Of a DNA stretch of 20,077 bases, positions 14,073-20,077 are shown one piece after another. This stretch comes from Alphaproteobacteria bacterium (GTDB lineage: Bacteria > Pseudomonadota > Alphaproteobacteria > Rhizobiales > Aestuariivirgaceae). The notes under the pieces are model-generated. The model searched no databases. It was given only the letters and a program-made list of their open reading frames with translations, and was not told the origin of the DNA. A program made the position numbers and the translations under genes. Within the stretch, counting starts at the first letter, position 1; each line of letters opens with the position of its first letter. Location: assembly GCA_024639035.1 (NCBI GenBank), contig JAHEJE010000013.1, positions 1-20,077 on the forward strand. The letters are read 5' to 3'.

Positions 14073-14954
14073 TCAATTCAGCAAGCCGGCGTGCACCATG
14101 GCATCGCGCACCTGCTGCTTGGTTTCTTCGCGCAGCGGCACGATCGGCAGACGGGCATCCGGCTGGCACAATCCCAACAGGCTGGCGGCATACTTGACCG
14201 GGCCCGGGCTGGTGTCGGCAAACAGCGCCGAATGCAGCGGCATCAGCCGGTCCTGCGCCTTGATTGCGGCGCCGTAGTCGCCGCGCAGGCAGGCTTCCTG
14301 GAATTCCGCACAGGCGCGCGGCGCGACGTTGGCGGTGACCGAGATGCACCCGGTGCCGCCGTGCGCGTTGAAGCCGAGCGCGGTGCCGTCCTCGCCGGAA
14401 AGCTGGATGAAGCTCTCGCCACTGGCCAGGCGCTGCCTGCTCGGCCGGGTCAGGTCCGCCGTGGCGTCCTTGACCCCGACGACGTTTTCCAGATCGTTGG
14501 ACAGCCGCGCCAGCGTGTCCACCGAAATGTCGGCAACCGTGCGGCCGGGGACGTTGTAGACGAATACCGGCAGGTCGACGGCTTGCGCCACCGCCTTGAA
14601 ATGCTGGTACAGGCCTTCCTGATTAGGCTTGTTATAATAGGGCACCACCACGAGGGCCGCGTCCGCGCCTGCCTGTTCGGCATGTTTGGTGAAATCAATC
14701 GCTTCGGCGGTGCTGTTCGATCCGGTGCCGGCAATCACCGGGATTCGGCCGGCAACGGTCTCGACGGCAATTTCGATCACGCGCTTGTGTTCGTCGTGCG
14801 CGAGGGTCGGGCTCTCGCCGGTCGTGCCGACGGGAACAACACCGTGGCTGCCTTCCGAGACATGCCATTCGATCAGTTTTCGAAATGCCGCCTCATCGAT
14901 CGAGCCGTTACGCATTGGGGTGATGAGAGCTGGAATTGATCCCCTGAACTTCAC
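14073..14954 (-). CDS. dapA: 4-hydroxy-tetrahydrodipicolinate synthase
   Basis: A 293-residue TIM-barrel aldolase that condenses pyruvate with aspartate semialdehyde, the first committed step to lysine and diaminopimelate. With the chosen start, Thr44 and Thr45 lie in PVGTTGESPTL, Tyr133 in VYNVPGRT, and the Schiff-base Lys162 in VVGVKDATADL, matching the positions in the E. coli enzyme (44, 133, 161). Both possible starts are GTG (14963 and 14954); 14954 was chosen because AGGAG lies eight bases before it and the product begins MKFRGSIPALITP as in relatives. dapA is read toward smpB, with the palindromic element between. Product diaminopimelate goes into the peptidoglycan that the neighbouring lytic transglycosylase cuts. 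Confidence 0.97.
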   Translation of the reverse strand: MKFRGSIPALITPMRNGSIDEAAFRKLIEWHVSEGSHGVVPVGTTGESPTLAHDEHKRVIEIAVETVAGRIPVIAGTGSNSTAEAIDFTKHAEQAGADAALVVVPYYNKPNQEGLYQHFKAVAQAVDLPVFVYNVPGRTVADISVDTLARLSNDLENVVGVKDATADLTRPSRQRLASGESFIQLSGEDGTALGFNAHGGTGCISVTANVAPRACAEFQEACLRGDYGAAIKAQDRLMPLHSALFADTSPGPVKYAASLLGLCQPDARLPIVPLREETKQQVRDAMVHAGLLN

Positions 14955-15135
14955 CGAATTCACTCCTAAACATTTCGGAAACCATAATCATCTAGGCTTG
15001 CCCGGTCGCCTCGCAAGCAGCGGCACCATAAACATTCTGTGTTTGTGCAGCAAGCGTGCTTAGCAGCTGCGAAATGCGGCATTCTCATGACGGCTGGCCA
15101 CACGTCTGTCGCATTTCATAACTAGGAAGCCCACT

Positions 15136-17331
15136 ATGATTCATGTCGGTGAGACGAGCGACGGCATATCTGAGCACCCAGTCATGCGAAAACCATATCA
15201 TCGCTGTGCGGCACTTGTTGCGCTATCGGTCCTGATGGCCGCCATGTTTTCCTTTGCACCGGCCCACGCCAGCAAGGAAGACAGCGAACCTGCGATCCGT
15301 GACATCACTTATGGCGCAACCGGATCGATAAGCACCAAGGCCAAGAACAACACAGCGGTCCAGGCGGTCGCGCTGGCGGCAAAGGGCAAATACGATGCTG
15401 CGCGCAACCTGGCCCGCAAGTCGGGAAACCGGGCTGCCGTAAAAGCAGTCGAATGGCTCTACATCCGCCGCAACCCGCGCGATTCCGGCTACGACCGGCT
15501 GATGGCCTTCGTCGAGGCCAATCCGCATTGGCCCTACACCGGCAGTATCCTGGCCCGCGCGGAGGCACTGCTGCTGGCCGACGCCATGCCGCTGGAAAAG
15601 ATCGCTGCGCATTTCTCCAGGCGTGAACCCAAGTCACCAGAAGGCTGGTTGGCCCGGGCGCGCTACGTAAAGGCCAAGGGCAGTGCCGGCAACGCCAGGG
15701 CCCGCCTGCTCAAGGCCTGGCTTGACCCGAAGATGGGGTCGAGCAGCGAAACATATGCGGCACGGCACTTTAAATCGTTGCTGCGAAAATCAGATCACGA
15801 AGCCCGGCTGTGGGCACTGGTCATGGCCCAGCAGACGCGCGCAGCGGTGCGGGTGGCCGGGCGGATATCGAAAAGCCATGTGGCCGCCGCCAAGGTGGCG
15901 CGGGCGCTGATCCGGCGCAAGAACGGCGCCGATTCAACCTTCCGCAAGCTGCCGAAATCAATGCGTCAACAGATTGCGATGAAATATGCCCTGTCGCGCT
16001 ACTACCGCAAGAAGGACAAGCTCGGCAAAGCCCGCGCCATGCTGCTGGCGGCACCTAAATCGCATGCCGCGCTGATCGATCCCGAACAATGGTGGATCGA
16101 GAAGCGCCTGGTCATCCGCCAGTCGCTCAGCCCGTCGAACTACAAGCGCTGGCACGACCTGTACAAGCTGGCGACGTCGCACGGGTTCAGTTCCGGCAAA
16201 CATTTCCTCGAGGGCGAATTCCTGTCGGGCTGGATGGCCCTGCGCAAGCTCAATCAGCCGCCAATCGCGCGCAACCATTTCCGGCGCATGGCCAGCAAGG
16301 CGCGGACCCGCACCGATTCTTCGCGGGCCCATTACTGGATCGCCCGGAGCGAATTGGCACTGGGCAATGCGGCAGCCGCCGACAAGGCATTTCGCGCCGC
16401 GGCCGCGTCGCCGACCCTTTATTACGGTCAGTTGGCCCGCGAAGCGCTTGGGCATGGCCGCAAAGCAATCCGGATCAACGCGGCGCCGATTACCGATGCG
16501 GCACGCAAGACCGCGCGCAACGACGAACTCCTCCGGGCCTTCCGGCTGTTCACCCAGGCCGACGTGGGCTCGCAAGCCGGCGGTTTCCTGCGGGCCATCA
16601 GCGAGCGCTTCAAGACCGCCTCGGAAATGAGTGCGGCGGCGGCGATCGTCAAAGCCGAAGGCGGAACGGCGATGTCGGTGCGTTTTGCCAAGATGGCCGG
16701 CGCGCGCGGCATCGACATCGATGACTGGGGCTACCCCCGTGGTGCCCTGCCGAGCTGGAAGTCGATCGGCCCGCCGGTCGAGCGGGCGCTGGTCTACGGA
16801 CTGTCGCGCCAGGAAAGCGAGTTCCATCCTCATGCCAAGAGCCATGCCGGCGCCCGCGGCCTGATGCAGATCATGCCCGGAACCGGAAAGCTGATCGCCC
16901 GGCAGTACAAGATCCGCAATCACTCAACCCGCCGCCTGACGGCACAGCCTTCATACAATGTCATGCTCGGCGCTGCCCACCTCGGCGATTTGGTCAAGAG
17001 TTTCAAGGGCTCATATATATTGACCTTTGTCGGCTACAACGCCGGTCCCGGCCGGGCGCGGCAATGGATCAAGCGCTTCGGCGACCCGCGAGACCCGAAA
17101 GTCGATGCCATCGACTGGGTGGAAACGATTCCGTTTACGGAAACGCGGAAATATGTCCAGAAGGTGCTGCAGAACGTCCATGTCTACCGGTCGCGGCTGG
17201 GCGTCAAGCGTCTGACCGGCATGTCGGTCGATCTGGAGCGCGGCAACCCGAACGGGCCGAAACCGACCCGGGCGGCATCGTGCGGCGCCGGCGGCAGCAA
17301 GTCGATCTCGCAACTTCTGGTCGAGTGCTGA
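15136..17331 (+). CDS. slt: soluble lytic murein transglycosylase (Slt70-like, GH23)
   Basis: A 731-residue periplasmic enzyme that cleaves peptidoglycan between MurNAc and GlcNAc with formation of 1,6-anhydroMurNAc. After a signal sequence ending FSFAPAHA (about residue 45), residues 50-530 form an alpha-helical repeat region like the ring-shaped U domain of Slt70. The GH23 catalytic domain covers about 545-690, with the catalytic acid Glu560 in SRQESEFHPHA, then GARGLMQIMPGTGK, YNVMLGAAHLGDL, FVGYNAGPGRARQW and ETIPFTETRKYVQKV. Start 15136 has AGGAAG about eight bases upstream. An internal ATG at 15184 would give a more standard signal peptide (MRKPYHRCAALVALSV) but has no ribosome-binding site. 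The gene is divergent from dapA. Confidence 0.95.
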   Translation: MIHVGETSDGISEHPVMRKPYHRCAALVALSVLMAAMFSFAPAHASKEDSEPAIRDITYGATGSISTKAKNNTAVQAVALAAKGKYDAARNLARKSGNRAAVKAVEWLYIRRNPRDSGYDRLMAFVEANPHWPYTGSILARAEALLLADAMPLEKIAAHFSRREPKSPEGWLARARYVKAKGSAGNARARLLKAWLDPKMGSSSETYAARHFKSLLRKSDHEARLWALVMAQQTRAAVRVAGRISKSHVAAAKVARALIRRKNGADSTFRKLPKSMRQQIAMKYALSRYYRKKDKLGKARAMLLAAPKSHAALIDPEQWWIEKRLVIRQSLSPSNYKRWHDLYKLATSHGFSSGKHFLEGEFLSGWMALRKLNQPPIARNHFRRMASKARTRTDSSRAHYWIARSELALGNAAAADKAFRAAAASPTLYYGQLAREALGHGRKAIRINAAPITDAARKTARNDELLRAFRLFTQADVGSQAGGFLRAISERFKTASEMSAAAAIVKAEGGTAMSVRFAKMAGARGIDIDDWGYPRGALPSWKSIGPPVERALVYGLSRQESEFHPHAKSHAGARGLMQIMPGTGKLIARQYKIRNHSTRRLTAQPSYNVMLGAAHLGDLVKSFKGSYILTFVGYNAGPGRARQWIKRFGDPRDPKVDAIDWVETIPFTETRKYVQKVLQNVHVYRSRLGVKRLTGMSVDLERGNPNGPKPTRAASCGAGGSKSISQLLVEC

Positions 17332-17355
17332 GCGGGCAACGGCGGGATCTCGCAC

Positions 17356-18213
17356 ATGCAATGGGGTGAGCTACGATATGACAGCGCCGACGGCCTCAGC
17401 CTGTTCGCGCGCGACTACAATTCAGGCAGCACCGATCCGGTGCCGGTCATCTGTCTCTCCGGCCTGACCCGGAATTCAAAGGAATTCCATGCGCTTGCCA
17501 GCCTCTTGGGGCAAACACACCGGGTGATCGCCGCCGATTATCGCGGGCGCGGACGGTCGGACTACGCCGAAGACTGGCAAACCTATCAGTTGCCGAACGA
17601 ACTTGCCGACGTCATTGCACTGATGGACCACCTGTCGATTGCCAAGGCGTTTTTCATCGGAACGTCGCGGGGCGGGTTGATCGCCATGCTCATGGCCGGC
17701 GCCTTCAAGCACCGCATGCATGGCGTCGTGCTGAACGATGTCGGCCCGGTGATCGAGCAGGCCGGATTGGCGAGAATAGCCGGTTATGTCGGCACGCCGC
17801 TGACGGTGGACACATGGCAAGGTGCCGCCGACATGCTGCAGTCGGCCAATCCCGGCTTCGATCTTGCCGCCGGCGACTGGCTGGCGTTCGCCAAGACGAT
17901 CTTTGCCGATAGCGATGGTCGGCCGGTCCTGGACTACGATCCCCAGCTTGCCAAGACCCTGCCGCCGCCGGAAACCATCCTGAGCTCGCCCCTGCCCGAT
18001 CTTTGGGAGATGTTCGCGGCGCTCGACGGGTTGCCGGTTGCAGCGATACGCGGTGAGAATTCCGACCTGCTGAGCGCATCGACACTCGATGAGATGCAGC
18101 ATCGGCTGAAGGGATTGCACACCGTGAGCATTGCCGGGCGCGGTCACACGCCGTTTCTGAACGAGCCGGACGCGATCGCCGCCATCGAGCAAACCCTTCA
18201 GCGCGTGGGCTGA
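17356..18213 (+). CDS. alpha/beta hydrolase
   Basis: A 285-residue alpha/beta-hydrolase-fold protein without a signal peptide, so probably cytoplasmic. The oxyanion region is VPVICLSGLTRNSKEFH, followed by VIAADYRGRGRSDYAEDW. The nucleophile elbow is IGTSRGGL with Ser104. A likely acid is the Asp in RGENSDLLSAST, and the catalytic His is in AGRGHTPFLNEPD. The triad is complete. The substrate cannot be deduced; the closest general groups are the haloperoxidase/3-oxoadipate enol-lactonase-like hydrolases. GGGA seven bases before the ATG is an acceptable ribosome-binding site. It starts 24 bases after slt and is likely co-transcribed with it. Its stop is four bases from the stop of the convergent gene. 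Confidence 0.9.
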   Translation: MQWGELRYDSADGLSLFARDYNSGSTDPVPVICLSGLTRNSKEFHALASLLGQTHRVIAADYRGRGRSDYAEDWQTYQLPNELADVIALMDHLSIAKAFFIGTSRGGLIAMLMAGAFKHRMHGVVLNDVGPVIEQAGLARIAGYVGTPLTVDTWQGAADMLQSANPGFDLAAGDWLAFAKTIFADSDGRPVLDYDPQLAKTLPPPETILSSPLPDLWEMFAALDGLPVAAIRGENSDLLSASTLDEMQHRLKGLHTVSIAGRGHTPFLNEPDAIAAIEQTLQRVG

Positions 18214-18217
18214 GTCG

Positions 18218-18727
18218 TCAAGACTTGCGCTTGCCGGGGCCGAATCGCTTGGAGAACGCCTCCATATCGCCGGCGGCCAGCAGCTTTGCCTGATCGATCC
18301 ACTTGTCGCGGTCGATTCGGCCCTTGAACCGCAGATGCTCATCGATCCAGTCGATTTCATCGCGCTTCCAGCGGCCAATCTGGTCGAAATGATAAAACCC
18401 CAGCCCGTTGAGGGTCTTTTCGAGTTTCGGTCCGACGCCGGAAATAATCTGCAGATTGTCGGCCTTGCCGCCGCGCGCCTTGGCCAATCCTTGCGGCCGC
18501 TTCGGTTTCCCGGTGGCGGCGACGGCCGTGGCCTGCGGTTTCGGCGCAATTGCCGGCGCCGGTGCCGGCGCGGCGGCGGTCATGGGCACAGCCGCGGCCT
18601 TGGGGGCCTTTACCGGCGGCTCAGCAGCACGTCTGGCGGCTGCAACCTTGGCGCGGATGGGGGGCGATTCGGTGCCGGAACGATCTGGCGAGTGATCCCA
18701 TCCATAACCAGTGTAAGTCGAATACAT
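18218..18727 (-). CDS. hypothetical protein with helix-hairpin-helix-like C-terminal domain
   Basis: A 169-residue protein in three parts: an N-terminal MYSTYTGYGWDHSPDRSGT segment; a long alanine/proline/lysine-rich linker (about residues 25-90, likely disordered); and a folded C-terminal domain from about residue 90, DNLQIISGVGPKLEKTLNGL followed by GFYHFDQIGRWKRDEIDWID and RFKGRIDRDKWIDQAKLLA. The ISGVGPKLEKTLNGLG segment is a helix-hairpin-helix-type motif. The same kind of domain occurs as a C-terminal extension of NuoE and of ribosomal protein L21 in alphaproteobacteria, from family knowledge. Start ATG 18727 was chosen over a GTG at 18763 because AAGGGGG lies nine bases upstream. The exact function is unknown. 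The gene is monocistronic by position. Confidence 0.85.
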   Translation of the reverse strand: MYSTYTGYGWDHSPDRSGTESPPIRAKVAAARRAAEPPVKAPKAAAVPMTAAAPAPAPAIAPKPQATAVAATGKPKRPQGLAKARGGKADNLQIISGVGPKLEKTLNGLGFYHFDQIGRWKRDEIDWIDEHLRFKGRIDRDKWIDQAKLLAAGDMEAFSKRFGPGKRKS

Positions 18728-18732
18728 TCGTC

Positions 18733-18948
18733 GATTCCCCCTTGATGTCTGCTTCTTTGGCACGACTAATTGGCCATTCCTGGCGAATATAACGGCATCC
18801 GGCGGGCGAATCCACTGTTCGCGACAGCGGTTGCCACGCGCGGCCCGAGCGGCCGTGACAAATAGCGGGCAATGTGAGCGTCGGAATCGGCCCGGACGCC
18901 GCAGCCATGGTTTAACTTCTTGTTAAGATTTGCGATTCTCATTGAATC
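18733..18948. promoter_or_regulatory. cluster of GANTC sites with a CtrA-like TTAA-N7-TTAA box
   Basis: GANTC, the CcrM methylation site of alphaproteobacteria, occurs at 18733-18737, 18808-18812, 18884-18888, 18934-18938 and 18944-18948. The last two form the dyad GATTCTCATTGAATC. A TTAA-N7-TTAA box, the CtrA full-site pattern, lies at 18912-18926. All are upstream of the minus-strand HhH gene and about 270-480 bases before the porin gene. Function in either direction is inferred only. Confidence 0.4.
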
Positions 18949-19010
18949 GGCACCCCATGAAGCGCTATTGTGGGCCATCGACGCTGCTTTTTGACGTTTT
19001 AGCCGCTTTG

Positions 19011-19034
19011 CCTTGTGTCAAAAATACCACAAGG
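19011..19034. promoter_or_regulatory. dyad upstream of the porin promoter
   Basis: CCTTGTG (19011-19017) and CACAAGG (19028-19034) form a perfect 7-bp inverted repeat around ten AT-rich bases. It sits about 55 bases upstream of the porin -35. It could be an operator for a dimeric regulator or just an RNA hairpin; no T run follows. Confidence 0.35.
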
Positions 19035-19088
19035 GTCGATTTTCAAACGGTTCAGGCACCAGAAAGCCCCATTTGGCCGTCCTGTTTG

Positions 19089-19117
19089 TTGACATATTAA
19101 CCCGATCAGACGACAAA
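19089..19117 (+). promoter_or_regulatory. candidate promoter of the porin gene
   Basis: A perfect -35 consensus TTGACA (19089-19094) is followed after 17 bases by GACAAA (19112-19117), a weak -10. The first bases of the spacer, TATTAA, could instead act as the -10 for a TTGGCC at 19073-19078. Either would give an untranslated leader of about 90-110 bases. Confidence 0.4.
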
Positions 19118-19214
19118 AGCTCATGTGTGCGAGTCACACTAAACGCGCTTCCCAGAACCGGTACGAGGGGACTCGGGGGCAATGCAACACTCCAGAGATG
19201 TGGGAGAAAATATA

Positions 19215-20077
19215 ATGACCAAAACAAAGTGGCTTCGTCGGGCACTTTTGGGCGGTGCGGCACTTAGTGTCATGGCGTCCGGAGCGCAGGCCGATGAGCT
19301 GTCAGCCCTTAAGGCTCAGCTCGAAGGTTTGCAGTCCCGCGTAAACACGCTAGAGTCCACACCGGCTGCTGCACAGCTTCCGGAAGGCTATAGCTACATG
19401 ACCTATGGTCGTGGCCAGGGCAGCAATGCCAACTGGGGCAATGAGTCGGTCACCGACCGGGTCAACCAGGGTCCTACGGACCGCGGCTTCACCGTAGCAG
19501 TTACGCCAACCGCCGATCTGCCGGCACCTGTCGCTGAAGTAACCGTCTACGGTTACGTCAAGGGCGACGTGATCTACGCTTTCCAGGACAATGACTTCGA
19601 CGTGTCGACGGCTTGGTCCTCGGTTCTGACCGACAACGGCGACGATCACATCACGATCCATGCCAAGCAGTCGCGTTTCGGCATCAAGTCGAAAGTCGAT
19701 ACGGCTATCGGCCAGATCCGTACACGGATTGAAGGTGACTTCGAGGGCGGCAACTACGGCACCACCGATGACTTCCGTCTGCGCCACGCTTATGGCGAGT
19801 GGGACATGACCCCGAACCTGACCCTGATCATCGGTCAGACCTGGCGTGTCGCTGCCCTGCTGCCGCTCGGCATCAGCACGGTTGATTTTGCTGGTTCGGC
19901 TGGCTGGACCTACTCGCGTGATCCGCAGGTCAAACTGCGTTACACGAGCGGCCCGCTGACGGTTCACCTCGGCATTGAAGAGCCCCTTTCGGAGACCGAA
20001 ACCAACGTTCCGGTATTCGGCGGCTCTATCCAGTACGACATTCCTGGTGGCCACACGGTCATCGTGAGTGCAGCTGG
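19215..20077 (+). CDS. DcaP-like outer-membrane porin, N-terminal part (cut by window edge)
   Basis: The first 287 residues are present and the frame is open at the window edge. A signal peptide is clear: MTKTKWLRRALLGGAALSVM through SGAQA, cut after Ala26. It is followed by a short heptad-like segment, DELSALKAQLEGLQSRVNTLE, probably a coiled coil that trimerises at the periplasmic mouth. The barrel starts near residue 115 (VTVYGYVKGDVIYAFQDNDF). Typical DcaP-family strands follow: HAKQSRFGIKSKVDTA, IRTRIEGDFEGG, FRLRHAYGEWD and LIIGQTWRV. DcaP-type porins are trimeric channels for small, often acidic solutes; the substrate here is unknown. Codon use (many GGT, CTG, GAC, CGT) suggests high expression. 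GGGAG eight bases before ATG 19215 is a good ribosome-binding site. Confidence 0.88.
   Translation, partial: MTKTKWLRRALLGGAALSVMASGAQADELSALKAQLEGLQSRVNTLESTPAAAQLPEGYSYMTYGRGQGSNANWGNESVTDRVNQGPTDRGFTVAVTPTADLPAPVAEVTVYGYVKGDVIYAFQDNDFDVSTAWSSVLTDNGDDHITIHAKQSRFGIKSKVDTAIGQIRTRIEGDFEGGNYGTTDDFRLRHAYGEWDMTPNLTLIIGQTWRVAALLPLGISTVDFAGSAGWTYSRDPQVKLRYTSGPLTVHLGIEEPLSETETNVPVFGGSIQYDIPGGHTVIVSAA

Larger units (their letters stand above)
18728..19214. other. 487-base divergent regulatory gap between the HhH protein gene and the porin gene
   Basis: I see no gene in this stretch. It holds five GANTC sites and a CtrA-like box in its left half, and a dyad, a promoter candidate and the porin leader in its right half (listed separately). 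The region from 18910 on is more AT-rich than the genes around it. The porin leader from the promoter is about 90 bases long and ends in GGGAG eight bases before the start codon. Confidence 0.6.

Noticed and set aside
13941..14939. A 332-codon plus-strand frame starting in the palindromic element and running opposite dapA
   Set aside because: dapA is certain on the other strand. The shared QTTSGLFGQAL peptide at the smpB side and here comes only from reading the two inverted-repeat arms.
19350..20054. A 234-codon minus-strand frame near the window end
   Set aside because: It lies opposite the porin, whose signal peptide, start site and DcaP-type strands are clear.
1..20077. CRISPR array, defence island, prophage or biosynthetic cluster
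   Set aside because: No spaced direct repeats, cas-like, phage, restriction or toxin genes were seen; nearly all genes are conserved housekeeping functions.

Overview
This 20,077-base window looks like chromosomal DNA from an alphaproteobacterium, most likely in or near the Hyphomicrobiales (Rhizobiales). The support is the GC-rich codon use, the short 443-residue prolyl-tRNA synthetase, a single bifunctional Rsh, and the gene order rsh-pyrE-DUF2062-acpS-lepB-rnc-era-recO, followed by rpoZ ... NYN-UDG-smpB-dapA-slt. I recall both runs as conserved in that group. Species cannot be named from the sequence alone.

Layout. (1) 1-2643, minus strand: the start of a LolC/LolE lipoprotein-export permease, proS, a DUF1467 membrane protein and methylmalonyl-CoA epimerase (mce). 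The 378-base gap between proS and DUF1467 carries a plus-strand structured RNA candidate with a clear Rho-independent terminator, best interpreted as 6S RNA. (2) 2743-10002, minus strand: a housekeeping block read rsh, pyrE, DUF2062, acpS, lepB, rnc, era, recO, with several start/stop overlaps. It couples stringent response, pyrimidine synthesis, acyl-carrier-protein activation, protein export, RNA processing and ribosome assembly. (3) 10139-11951, minus strand: rpoZ, a secreted L,D-transpeptidase and folK. Two terminators here overlap the -35 region of the next promoter. (4) 12060-13296, plus strand: a NYN-domain putative RNase and a family-5 uracil-DNA glycosylase, overlapping and probably co-translated. 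(5) 13303-14954, minus strand: dapA then smpB, separated by a 278-base palindromic element that fills the whole space between the two genes. (6) 15136-18213, plus strand: a periplasmic lytic transglycosylase and an alpha/beta hydrolase. (7) 18218-18727, minus strand: a small protein with a helix-hairpin-helix-like C-terminal domain. (8) 19215 to the window end, plus strand: a DcaP-like outer-membrane porin, open at the edge.

Most of the window is ordinary core genome. I see no CRISPR array, phage, transposase, tRNA, rRNA or toxin-antitoxin pair. The parts most worth a second look are the smpB-dapA palindromic element (36 of 37 matching bases in its outer inverted repeat, two further large hairpins, and the smpB ribosome-binding site inside it), the candidate 6S RNA, and the 487-base region at 18728-19214 with five GANTC sites, a CtrA-like box and a porin promoter candidate. 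Product names rest on motifs read by eye; no database search was run.
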